A stretch of DNA of 64,000 nt from Dryas octopetala (Eukaryota > Streptophyta > Magnoliopsida > Rosales > Rosaceae), in NCBI GenBank assembly GCA_963921425.1, contig OY992839.1, forward strand, positions 9,155,409 through 9,219,408, in the 5' to 3' direction. The notes beneath the pieces were generated by a model. It was not told the DNA's origin and did not search any database. It worked only from the letters and a program-made list of their open reading frames with translations. This document shows, piece after piece, positions 39,727 to 51,400 of this stretch. The translations under genes were made by a program, and so were the position numbers. Within the stretch, counting starts at the first letter, position 1, and each line of letters opens with the position of its first letter.

Positions 39727-39990
39727 ATGGAATTCAGCAGCCAAATGAATCAAGAATTAGCAAAGCAAACCCAATACTTTTACACCCTCTTGTTCCCTTT
39801 CAACCCAACCACAGGAGTTGGGTATAAAATGGGTGGGCAAAAGGTGTTCAAATCTAAGGGTCAATTGCTCATCTTCATCCACTGCTCAAGGCAAGGAACT
39901 AATTTCCTTTGTTTATTATTGTTTTTTCTTATAGACATGAGTTTATTTCAAGTAGCAAAAAACTGGTAATATGGTATATTTAATTTATTA
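39727..39990 (+). pseudogene. unassigned fragment fused to a copy of PheRS exon 7/intron 7
   Basis: An ATG frame of 80 codons starts MEFSSQMNQELAKQTQYFYT. Its first ~47 codons match nothing I recognise. From 39868 the DNA copies the PheRS segment catcttcatccactgctcaa, the gcaaggaac donor and about 100 bp of intron (catgagtttatttcaagtagc), so the C-terminal part of the frame is translated intron. This is a chimeric fragment and probably not a gene. Confidence 0.6.
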
Positions 39991-40479
39991 GGTCTAATTT
40001 GATTCACGGATTTGAGGTTTGAGAATAAGTATGAAATTTATTTCAATGTTTGGTAAGCTCATAGGAATGTGTTATATTTCCATGCGAACATCATAATGAT
40101 ATTTTGTCAAGTATAATCTATTTAATAAGCTTCTTTTATTCTATTCTTAAATTACAAATACAAACAAATTCAGTTGTTCAATCTAATAATCAATTATAAT
40201 GATATTTATAAGTATATTATATATATATTTTTAATTCAAGAAAAAGAAAAATTAAACTTTAGTGGACAAACTCTACGGCCATTCTAACTTGATTATCCAC
40301 CGAGGCACCAACTGCTACGTACATTATAGTTTAAATAGGTAATTCATATTTGATCAATTATGACTTTATGAGTTTAAAAGTTTTTTTTTTGGCCGGGAAT
40401 TATGAGTTAAAGTTAAATGGATATGGATGGAGGTAACCATACCCAGCTACACACCCGGCCCATATACCCGAGTAACCCA
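39991..40479. other. intergenic before the bL27m leader
   Basis: AT-rich with a TA-rich patch near 40210-40232. The bL27m promoter should lie at the right end. No TATA box could be assigned with confidence. Confidence 0.4.
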
Positions 40480-41697
40480 CCCTAACTCATTTGTTTTTCA
40501 GCTCTCTCGCATTCCTCTCTCTCCTCTCACTCACCGTCGCATCTCAGCTCATCCACCACGACCACGACGTAGCTAGCTTGGCATTTCCTGCAACCAGGTC
40601 TCTCTTCTCACTTCTGATATATAAAGTCTTATTTTCTGTTTTTTTTTTGGTAATTTTAATGTGTTTTGGTTGCTGGGTATTGCATTTTTGTGATTCTCTG
40701 TGACTTCTTTTCATCCTTCGAATTCATGATCGCTGACTGGTGTTGATGTGGTAATGAGGCCATATAAATCTCCATTTGTGACTGCTTTAACTAGTTGTCT
40801 GTTGGGGAACTTTCAATTTCAGTATAGAAAGCCTCTATAACTTTATGGGAAGTAGGTGCTCTGAATTAGTCGGGTTCGAGTCTTTTCATTCTAAGAAAGC
40901 ATTTTTGTTCTGGGGTTGCCATTCTTAATTTGAAAAATGGGATGCAACCCAAGTTCTGTGTAAATTTAATCAAGGAGTAAGCATTAGTATACAAGGATGC
41001 ATTGAGCACATAAACTAATTTTTCAGTCACATAACATTTTCTACTCTCGCTTATTTTGTGAATTCGAACAATTTCTTGGTAACAAAATACACCAGTGCCT
41101 AAAATCTCTACCTAGATTATCCCTGTTGATCGGTTGTAGATTCACCAATTGGATTATTTCTTCGGTTTCTTATTGTAGATTCACCGGTTGGTTTATTTTG
41201 GGAAGCCAGGTTTCGCCTAGTTGGTTTTCTGTGCTGTAATTCTGTTCTTTTTTTTATTTTTTAATAAAAAAAGGATGAATGTAATTTGGTTCTTGTGCTT
41301 CTTTGGAAGGTTGAAGTCTTTAGCGGCTCTTGGTGTTTGTACGCATTGCTTATGTTTTGAGTAAAATGCATCATAACTACTAGGGGAAAACAAAGATACT
41401 GGAGAAAGAGCTTTTTGTGACTGACAGAAGAGAATTAAGGGATTTATTCCATAGGCTGCTAGTTTAACTTTATAACAATGGGTAACAAGGGATACATTCG
41501 GGAAGATAATGACATTTACTTACTAGTTGGGAATTTAGTAACAAATTAATGTTAGTAAATACAGAGAACACATAAAGGTAATTGATTGATATTTCATATG
41601 TTACTAATATGGGCTATTGATTTATATTTCGGAATTCAGTCCTCAGAAGTACTTTATTGTTGACATTTCAACATTGAATGTGGTAATTTTCTTTCAG
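40480..41697 (+). promoter_or_regulatory. probable bL27m 5' UTR exon and leader intron
   Basis: A CT-rich leader-like segment (about 40495-40597) ends at gcaaccag|gtctct, and ctttcag|gttttg at 41697 is a good acceptor 29 nt before the ATG. This suggests a non-coding first exon and a leader intron of about 1.1 kb. No protein in this stretch is recognised. Inferred from splice signals only. Confidence 0.5.
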
Positions 41698-41726
41698 GTT
41701 TTGTCCATCTTTTAGAAAACAACACA

Positions 41727-42363
41727 ATGAATCTTGTAACATCAATATGCAACAGATTGACTCTAAAGCATCTGGTTACAAACACTCCTGTTTACAGCAG
41801 TGCTTCTGGTACAGGTTTCATATCACTCAATGGGTTGTGCTATTTTAAATATTCTGTGTTGCTGCTTCTAAGTTCTAATGTTTCGCTTGGTTTAGACGTC
41901 ACAGGAGAAGGATTGAGTTTGGTATTCAGGCGCTGGGCTACTAAAAAATCTGCTGGATCCACAAAGAATGGGAGAGACTCTAAACCTAAGAATCTTGGGG
42001 TGAAGAAATTCGGCGGAGAGGTAAGAGGTTTTTGTTTTAGGTGAAGTTATGGAAAAAGAAAGTGGAGGTTCATTATTGCTTATTGAATTCTTTCCTTGAA
42101 ATCACTATGATGTTATTCTGTTTATGCTGCAGAGAGTGATACCTGGAAATATCATTGTTCGCCAAAGGGGCACCCGATTCCACCCTGGAAATTATGTTGG
42201 GTTAGGGAAAGATCACACCCTTTATGCTCTGAAAGAAGGCTGTGTAAAGTTTGAACAACACAAGCTCAGTGGTCGCAAGTGGGTGCATGTCGAGCCCAAG
42301 GAAGGTCATGTGCTTCACCCTATATATGCGAATGCTGCAACAACTGAGATGAAGACGGCCTAA
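41727..42363 (+). CDS. large ribosomal subunit protein bL27, mitochondrial
   Basis: Exons 41727-41808, 41896-42020 and 42133-42363 give 145 residues. bL27 sits near the peptidyl-transferase centre of bacterial-type ribosomes. The presequence ([19 protein letters not shown]) is followed by [20 protein letters not shown], corresponding to the bacterial N-terminus that begins AHKKG-GST-NGRDS, and then by [20 protein letters not shown] and [12 protein letters not shown]. The RRWATKK context and basic presequence favour mitochondria over plastid. The first coding intron is 87 nt with no stop in frame, so a retained form would also be open. The C-terminus is slightly extended ([10 protein letters not shown]). 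Near certain as bL27. Confidence 0.93.
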
Positions 42364-42922
42364 GTTCTTGGAATTTTGTTTAGATTGTTCTTAGGTTCAA
42401 AACTTATGCCCAGATTAATTACCATTAGAAAAGCACTGTTATGCAAGAGCCAGCAGGTTTCCTTAAATCAGAAGCTCCTGATCTTAGACAAATAGAATAT
42501 TGTTCGTCTGAGTTTTATATAAAATAAATCTCTAATTTGCATCAGTTTCACCTGGATTGTGGCCTTGCAGCACCCAGATCTTACATTTCTAGTATGCAAC
42601 CCAGTCATGTAAGAATGAGGCCGTTTAGTTTGTTTGTGCTATTATAAAGTACAAACCCACTTTTTAAAGTTTTTCTAAAGCAATTCATCTGGAACTCGGG
42701 GAACATCATGTGTAATTGTCTTTGTCACTCAATACTTGGGTTCAAGTCACCTTACCCTTAAATAAAAGGAGAAAAATCTTGAATACAACTCTTAGCTCAC
42801 ATTCAATCCCTCAAAAGTGATATAATTACTTAATTTTACGGCTCCAGTATGCACAATAATATTTACATTTACAAGTGTAGAGAATCCGTAATTCTAACTA
42901 GCTACCTCTACTAGACTACTAC
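42364..42922. other. bL27m 3' flank
   Basis: 3' UTR and spacer. The first 130 bp have a diverged copy near 35.5 kb. No gene is seen. Confidence 0.5.
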
Positions 42923-43204
42923 CTACATTTCTAGCATTGAGCCAGTCAAAGAGGAATTAGAGAATAGAAAAACAGATTTCTTTAACTGTGCAATAGTGAC
43001 TTCTTTGCCCTCAAAGATCCCGCCTATTCCTCTCCTTCCAAAGTGTCCACGATACTGCATGAGAGGGGTAGGTTCCCAAATCAATGTTGCAATTTTTGTT
43101 AGAGCAAGCTTGCCAACACCCCACAGCAAGGGCCAGTGAAGGAAAAGTGGTCCATCAATTCTTCTGCGTTCTTGCACATGGTGTAGCATATTCACTATCG
43201 CCAT
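42923..43204 (-). mobile_element. LINE (non-LTR retrotransposon) 3' tail fragment
   Basis: The minus-strand frame includes MLHHVQERRRIDGPLFLHW and GIFEGKEVTIAQLKKSVF. These resemble the zinc-binding region after the reverse transcriptase of plant L1-type LINEs (the FLHC motif, then a (R)-IFEGKE-like motif and a C-terminal LFNWLNAR-like end), but the cysteines and much of the middle are lost. No reverse-transcriptase core remains. A related, shorter piece lies at 35722-35812. Confidence 0.65.
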
Positions 43205-43521
43205 ACCTCTACAAATGTTACGTCATTTTCTATGATGTAATAAGCAGAGTTCAATTATGATAAGCATAAAGAGAAAAGAAAAAAAAAAAATCATAAAGAG
43301 AACATTAAGCATAGACTGCATACCTAAGGGCATCATCCAGCTTCATGGTTCATATTCTTCCCAGTTTGCAACATTCTTTGAACATGGCAGTCATGGATTT
43401 CCAAAGCAACAAGTATCTTTCTCTTTTGTTAGCTTGACTACAAGTTCAGTTTCGTAAGTCGGAGCATTGTTCAGTTTAGTGTGGCATGACTATTCTGAGA
43501 CCAGAGTTTGCAGTGTAGAAA

Positions 43522-46500
43522 TTATGATTCTGCCTCACTTTCAGAGTCATCAAATATAGTTGATTCTGCCTCACTTTCAGAGTCATTAAACATAGTTGAT
43601 TCTGCCTCGCTCTCAGCGCCATCAAGCATAGTTGATTCTACCTCACTTTCAGCGCCATCCAGCATAGTTCTCTTCATGGCCGAATCATCGCCATCACTCG
43701 TTTGGGAATTAGAGACATCCTCAGTCATGACACCAGATTCAAATCTTTGGCGCCTTTCCACTATAGCCTTGACCCTCTTCTCAAACTCTTCATCTGTGCT
43801 AGCCAGCATGTAGCGTAGTTTTAAATTAATGCAATTTTCTACCAGAACCTTGTGCCTTGGAATAATTCGGCCCTCAAGAGAGTAGCTGAAAAACCTGAAC
43901 ATAATTTCACTATGGTCAAAGTCAATGGTAGAGAAGAAAGAGGACAAACTATTACAAAAAGTAAAATAGCATAAATCGACGAGGAAAACTTGAACTCCAA
44001 AATAATGTGTGCTCAATTGGTTGCCCAAAAGCAAGAAGCCCATTACAAATATTGGGAAAATGAAAATGACTTGTATACTTGTGAGACAACCAGATTATGT
44101 TCACCTTGATGATTAAGAGATTCTCCCTGAGACCTTGCTTCACTTAAATATAGCATACCACAAAATGATAACTGAGGATAATATAATTAACTATGGTATA
44201 GCAAAATAAAGGGCCTATGGAAGATTACTGAAATTAACTAAGATCAGCATTTCTATTGTGATGCTTTCACCTTGGGAACTCAATGAGATCTTGCAAAGGG
44301 CGGACCATAGTTCTCCTCAAGTAACGGTACTTTGGACGGAGGACATCTATGTTGTACCGGAGCAGCATGGGAAAATCAGCAATCATCTCCCCCAAACGAT
44401 CAAGATGTATGCCAAGTGAGCGAAAATATTTGACATTAACCTCGAGCTTTTTCACAATGTTGCATCCCAAGAGCTCTGGTCCCAAAGCTATAACCTTTCC
44501 AATATCCCTCTCACTAACTCCAGCTTTGGTCATTAAGAATATGACCTGTATGATATTCCAGTAACATGTTACCAAAGGTGAATCTAGATGTTACTCCATT
44601 TGCTTAAAAACTGAACCTAGATATTAAATAAATATGCAAAAGTCCAACCAGAGCTATCAGTTTCAACGTGGGGGCATGAGCACAGAATTTGAAAAAAGTT
44701 ATCACACAAAATAAGCTTCTAATCAACTATGCAAGACACATCTTTCAAGAATATATCAGTAATCATGATCATTCTCTCCCTCCAAATGTGGCTGAAATGA
44801 GTTCTATTGAGACCAGAAATCTTTTAACCAAAATGATAATAATGCCTGAGATCTATCTCAGAACAGCTATCTATTTAATGATACAAACTTCTAAAGTAAA
44901 TCTACTCAAGAAAAGTGCATCAAAGAAAGCATTAGCCGCCAAAAAAAGATTTCCACTGCACAGCCAATACATAAAAGTACAGAAAAAATATACAACTGGG
45001 GCTTTTCTTATGTACAACTCAATAACAAATACATACAAGTACGACTGATCCAAAGTCAAATATGTTAGTCAATGTCATTAAGTTCTGTTGCAAAAACAAT
45101 TGCACTATGCCTTATATATCAACTCAGAATGTAGGCTAATTCGTTCAATCCAATAACCAGTTTTTTTAAAAAAAAATTTTTTAGGGATTGGAAAATTAAC
45201 CCATGCAACTCCACCCTTTGCTCTGACCAGCTTTACAACATGAAAAAGGACAAATTTCCATTTTAACATTTATAAAATCTACTGATACATAGAAAATGTG
45301 GTACAGAAAGATATATACTGCGTACATGCAGGTGCAAACATGGTGTGTGTGTTCGGGAAAGGTGGGGTGGGTGGGAGCTGTTAATATAAATAACTAAATA
45401 AGCTTAAAAAGGTATCAAAGGAAAAAAAAAAAAACAGAACTTGAATAAGAAAAGAACGAACCACTGGCCGGATTTTCTTGTAGAGGCTGTATGTTAGCAA
45501 CGGAGGAAACTTTACAAGCATTTTTCCTATGGCATCGTCTCGAATGCCTATGTCCTGAAAAAACTTTACCTTCACAGTGGAAAATAAATACATGTCAATG
45601 TCATCATTACAAGGCATGACACTAAAAATGAGGTAATTTGATGTACTATATATATGCATTAACCCATTATGCATTAACTCATGAATGATCATTAGAACTA
45701 CATAGTAGTCGAGAGAACAAGAATATCCAAAACAGGATGAGGTGGAAGGTAATGAAATCGAAGGAAGATTTCAGCTAGATTGTTCAAGTTGGTTTCATGA
45801 TGTAGGCCTCCAAGACAAAGTTTAAACCCAGGAAGTATTACCTTTGGTACAATGGTTGTCTCCAAATCAACACAGAAAACCATCGGTTTAATTGTAAGCA
45901 TTCGCCTCATACCATCTCGGGTAATGCCATGGTAATAGAAATACTTAACTAGAGGCTTCCATCTCTCCTCAATGCTACAACCCATCAGTTGCGGCCTAAA
46001 AGCTAGTAATTTGCCAATATCCTCAGTACTAAGGCCAAACTCCTTCAAATAGTTAATCTGGATAAACAAGAGCAGCATCTCACAACATGTACACACAAAT
46101 ATATGATTTCAATCAATAATCTGGGGAAGGAGTCGGTTACCTTTTGGTTCATCTCATCCAGAGTATAGTAGCCAAGGACCCTGGGATAATCAAAGACCAT
46201 TGTGCCAAAATCGTTGTCATTGATACCCATATCCAAGTAAAATCGCACACGGGCTTTCACTTCTTCCAAGCTGTTAGACAAGAGCTGCGGACACCGGCTC
46301 ATGACACAGCCCATCCACTCCCTCCTAACTCCATTCCTCTCCAAATACTCAACAATCTCATCCAGTTCTTCGCTGCTGCGCTCCAGAAAATAATCTCCGG
46401 CTTTCACGAGTGCAACTCCGATAAACCTCCCCTTGACATGAACCGACTTCAACCACTCAGTAAGACGCCTAATCGAATCAAGGTCCCCCTTTGCCAAGCA

Positions 46501-47308
46501 AATGAGCCTCCCAATTTGGGGATATGAAAGTGAATTATGCTTCAACCACCTATACAATGAAATTCATGAAAACCCAATTGTGGACACTAGATTTAATTCT
46601 TGGGTTTTCTTGCATACTCATAAATAATTCATGGAATTGCTACAAATCCACCTAAATTGGAAATTAGAACAAAAAAGAAAGTAAAGCTTTTGCCTTTGAT
46701 TACCTGATGAAGGGCACAACATTGGAATCTTCAATGACAGTCTTGGCGCGAACATTGAAGCTCGAATTAGAAAACTCCGGCAAGCGTTTCAAGGCGGCGG
46801 CTTCGACCATGACGTAGTCAATGAAGTCGGGCAAGGTCTGGACCAAATTGGTGGAATATGTGATTCCGAATTTGCCCTTCCTCATAGCCTCCATGAAAAT
46901 CTCGGCGGTGACCTTCCGGCGAATCTCCAGCGCCCGCATTATCATCCGATGCTCGTCGTCGTCGTGGCGGAGGTGCGCGGGAGAGGAGGAGATGGAGCCC
47001 GGGAACTGAGGAGTGCGTTTGCGGAGGAGAGAGAGCTCGAAGGTTTTATTGTCGGCGGCGGGAGGAAGGTGGTTGGGGGAGGTGGGGTTGGGGGGGAGGT
47101 GGGAGAGGCGGTGGAGGAGGAGGGCGGTGGACTTGGAGTTGTGTTTGCGGAGACTGAGGTCTGGAGGGTCATCATGGGGGTCGTGTTGATGGTGGAGACA
47201 GGAGGTGGTGGTGGTGATGGTGGTGGAGAAACTGGTTGGCCGGAGGTGGTGGTGAAAGTGGTGGAAGGGGAGTGGACTGAGTTGAGTGAGTGGAGAAGAC
47301 AACACCAT
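43522..47308 (-). CDS. MTERF2: transcription termination factor MTERF2-like, chloroplastic (EMB2219 type)
   Basis: Six exons on the minus strand, 47308-46704, 46549-46141, 46057-45842, 45569-45462, 44545-44271 and 43894-43522, give 661 residues. mTERF proteins are helical-repeat nucleic-acid binders acting in organelle transcription or splicing; the Arabidopsis EMB2219 counterpart is required for embryo development. A Ser/Thr/His/Pro-rich transit peptide fills about the first 60 residues. mTERF repeats run from about residue 200 to 550, with repeated L-x3-P-x-LL motifs (MSRCPQLLSNSLEEV, FDYPRVLGYYTLDEM, VKFPPLLTYSLYKKI, ADFPMLLRYNIDVLR). PLQDLIEFPRFFSYSLE near 535 is typical of this member. 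The last 48 residues are four acidic 12-residue repeats. The exon 4 acceptor could instead be six bases downstream. Confidence 0.93.
43525..43668 (-). repeat. 36-bp coding minisatellite, four copies, in MTERF2
   Basis: It encodes TMLDGAESEVES, TMLDGAESEAES, TMFNDSESEAES and TIFDDSESEAES, directly before the stop. The frame is kept in all copies. Confidence 0.95.
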
Positions 47309-48416
47309 GTTTTCTACACTGGAATGGAATGGATATTATGCTTGCTTTGTCATCCCAATTCAAATGACAGTTATTTAAATATCAATAATTTGCCTCAGCT
47401 TGTAGCTATGTTAACATTAACCTCCAACTCTCCGAGTAATATTTTATTCATTAATTCGTCGTTGAAGAGCCGACCTATTTAAAGTGCGTTACCAAAATCT
47501 CAATAGTTTGTATAACAAAAAACGCAACAAATTTTATCAATAAATAAAAATGTTAATGTGTTCTTAAATTACAAAAATTTATAATATACATAACCAAAAT
47601 CAAAATAATATAGCAACCAAAGTGAAATTTAACCTAAACAGGAACCCAAAAGTGAAATTTGGCCTTACTCTAAAGGAAAACATTTAGAAAACTAATTCCA
47701 GAACTTTGCCGCCATGACCATAGCAACAAGGCTATAGCGTTGTCATCGCATTGTCATTGCCTTGATGGCCACGGCAAGGCTAGAGTTCAGTTCCACTTAG
47801 ACAAATATTGATGGATTGAGCATTATGGTTTTTTAAGAAAAAACGGGGACGGTAATGGGTACACTAAGTAGAATGTGTGGAGAAAACAATTTAGACGTTA
47901 GAACTTAAGGGTCAGTATATATGAAGCTCTCTTCTGTTCCAATTCCCTTTTTTGGTGCTGTATTTTTCTTCTGAACCAAAATGTGAAATCTCATGTGAAT
48001 GAAGAAATCTTTGGAAATTACAATTTACATTCCACAGGACCAGAAACTAAACAAGAACAGAATAAATCAATTACACATAAAATTGTAGCTTGTTTTCGCC
48101 ATAAACAAGCCTTCGAACAAATACAAACTCTATCCGCCAGCGGCACCCCTGATCCTTCTTCCCAAATTTTCTCAGTCCCGATGCATCCCCAAACTAAATT
48201 CACCATCCCAATAGTAGCCATTTCATGGAACTTCAAAATTAGTGTCCCTTCAGAGAAGATGTGAACCATGCAGTCATCCCCTCATGTACAAAAATTGGCT
48301 CGAAACACCACTCAACTCCAAAAACCAGGAAGAGCTTGCTGGGGTACCAACAACAGGCACTCAAATAAGCCTGCTGTATTATTGACAAAGAATCAATAAC
48401 AATCAACATCAATCGC
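47309..48416. other. MTERF2 promoter and receptor-kinase 3' flank
   Basis: The left part is upstream of MTERF2 and the right part is downstream of the receptor-kinase stop codon. A motif with repeated tgtcatcgcattgtcattgcc lies near 47740-47762. Open frames at 47983-48269 look like 3' UTR. No gene is seen. Confidence 0.45.
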
Positions 48417-51400
48417 CTAGTCCTGGTCAAGTCTCTCTACATCTTGTACACCAGATGGTTCAGGGAATATATCCCTAGAATGCCGTCTGCGTGAGGATGA
48501 ATGTTCACCGCCATTGCCACCATTTTGGCCACTTCCCTGCGAACCCGTGGTTCCTGAATGTTTTAAACCACTCCCTCCTTCCACTTTGGTAGTGGAGGCA
48601 CCTGGAATAACCGGTACCTCAGATGAGCTGCGCCAGCTACCAAACACAGCAGCATTCCAAGAGCCTCTGGAAGAGGTTGTTCTGAGCCTTGCAGAACCAG
48701 AACTATCTTCCCTCACCACCTTCAAAGGGTTTTCCAAAGCTTTGAGAATATATCTCATCAGGGGGCGCCTTGAGGGCTTGGGATTTAGGCAGGACCTGGC
48801 CACAACAGCCATGGCCCACACTTCCTCTAAAAGGTCCTCATCCACAATCAGAGATGGATCCACAATTTTCGTCACAAGTTCCTTGTCATATATACTGATG
48901 TGTGGTAGCATCTGTTCTAATAAGTCCTTCACTTGGGCATCACTGGAAGCACTGATACCCAACTTACCTGTTACCAGCTCAAGTAATACCTTCCCGAAAC
49001 AGTAAACATCATAGGCACATAATGCTGTTGGTGAACCTGATCATTTCAGAGAAACATAAGATTCAGCAATAATTTTTCAGATTGAAGTACAACTACAGAT
49101 TATGTGTGTGTACATATATTTATTATTTTGAGAAGAAAAGAACCATGCAGAAAATTGTGTACATTTTTTAGTGTGTACATATTATATATGCATATGTATT
49201 TTATATATAAAAACCATGCAGAAAATGTGTGAGATTTTGACATGATACCTTTTTTCATTTTTCTGGACAGCAAAGATAAATGATAACCAAACTTCTTGAG
49301 AAAAATGCATTAAGTTTTTGTCAGACAGGAAAGAAGTGGGTTATTCTAGTGCAAGCAAATAGCAAACAATTGATAAGTTTCATAATTCACATGAATGGAT
49401 TAAGAAGAGCATGAAGCCTTAGCCATAGAAAGACGAACATAAACTATTAAAATTTTAACAATCATGGGTCAAGTACAAAGATCCTTCACGCTAGGCTCTG
49501 TTTCAACGGAAAAGTTTTTCGAGAAGGAAATTTTTTTTGTAGGAACAGTTTCCTGTGTGGTAGGTTTCAGAATATACTGTCCAGAACATGTCTTGATTGT
49601 ATTTTGGTTATGGCTTCAACTCAACATAAGGATAGAAAAAGTTTTCTTCCACCACCCCCCCCCCCCCCCCCACGCGAAAACATATCCTGACAAAACTAAA
49701 AAGAAACGCTCAGATATGTACATACCAGAAGTACCTTGTTCGGATGACCTGCATTATAGAAAGAAAACTAATAAGAATTTCATACATGCAAATACATCAA
49801 ATCTTTACAAATGATAAAATAAGTAAAAATAACCTAATACAAGGTTACTGCCCAATTCAGCAGAGACGAAGTAAGAAAGTAAACAGATATCTTATCAGGA
49901 CAAAAAAAGTACACATTTACAATTTGTTGTATGATAATTATTCACAGTTTGACAGGATCAACATCATGTGTAACCTTGCACCAGGTTTTAACACGAAATA
50001 TCTAATCTTCTTCATTGAACATTACAAAAACCTCATTTTGTAGATCATTCCTTCATATAGTCAAAAAAGAAACAGGCATTGGCACAGAGAATGCACCCAA
50101 GGTTGATAAAACCCATCATTGTTGTAGACAAATATAGAATATGTGCCATGCTAACTTTCAAAACTACACGTGTTTACTTGAGGGACTGCCAGAGGGGTGG
50201 TCAGAGAAGAGGGAGGTAGTGTGGGTAAGAAGAGACTAGCAGAGGGAACACCAATGAGAATGCTCAACCCAAAATTGGTGGGGGAAAAACAGGTAGAAAC
50301 TATCATGTGGTCCCACCTAAGGTTTTCCATTGAAAAATGTAGATATTATGAGAAATAAAAGAAGGTCATTTAATATAGAAGCTACATTGCAAGAAATCAA
50401 TTACCAAGGCAAACTGTGACAATCAAAATTCCATACTCAAAAGTAACAGACAAATGTATGGAGCTGCACACTAGGACAGTAGAAAAAAATGGATATAAAT
50501 GCAAAATTACAGGATGCCTTTGCAAAAGAGACTAAAACATGTCAGGAGTTAACTTAGTAGCTCAACAACTGTCAAGTACTATAACAAAGATAATTTGTTA
50601 ATAAAATATAAAATTGATAGGATATGTTAATCCAGGAATAGTCACAGTTCAGAAAGAGAAGACATGTGAATATATAAAATTATTAACAGGCTACTTACTG
50701 TGGCAACCGCAGCAACCTGGTAATCCTGCTTTGATGAGTATCCCCTTCTTGAGCACAGATATCACTCAGGCTCCCTAGCCGCACTTCAAACTTATCATCA
50801 AGAAGTATACTGCTTGCTTGAACATCTCTTCAATGACCAAAAGAAAGCTATGTCACTACTTGCACCACTAAGTATAAATTCTATAATGTGAACTGGTGAC
50901 GAATTCATCAGTTTCACCAACAAGAATGCTAAATTAACAAAACAGAAATGCTCTCTCACTGAAATAAATCGACTGTTGATGGAAGTGCAATGATACAGAA
51001 CATAAAACATCTTCACTCTTTGAATAATTACATATATAATTAGCATATAAAAATAGTAACTAATTTCTCCATATTTGTATATATTGTAAAGAGGAATCAT
51101 TGAAATTTCATTTTTGTCAATTATATTCTTTTAAGAACAATCTTAATTAAACCTAAATGTCACAATGAGCAGTCACTATCTGTCTAACCAACCATGTCCT
51201 CAAGTTGGTCAAATTAATTTTAAGATAGTAACAGGCCTCAGATCAAAACCTTTAACAGATAAAATAAATACCAGGAAGCTTTTTGAACAAATCTATACCT
51301 TCCACAATTTGTGTCTATGACCTTCATTTGTGGTACAAAGTCAAAGGGAGACACTACTGTTCTATTTTTTTTTCCCCCTTCAGTTTTGTACTTTAAATAA

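Noticed and set aside
46949..47482. 177-codon plus-strand frame rich in Gly and Val
   Set aside because: Antisense shadow of the GC-rich transit-peptide exon of MTERF2.
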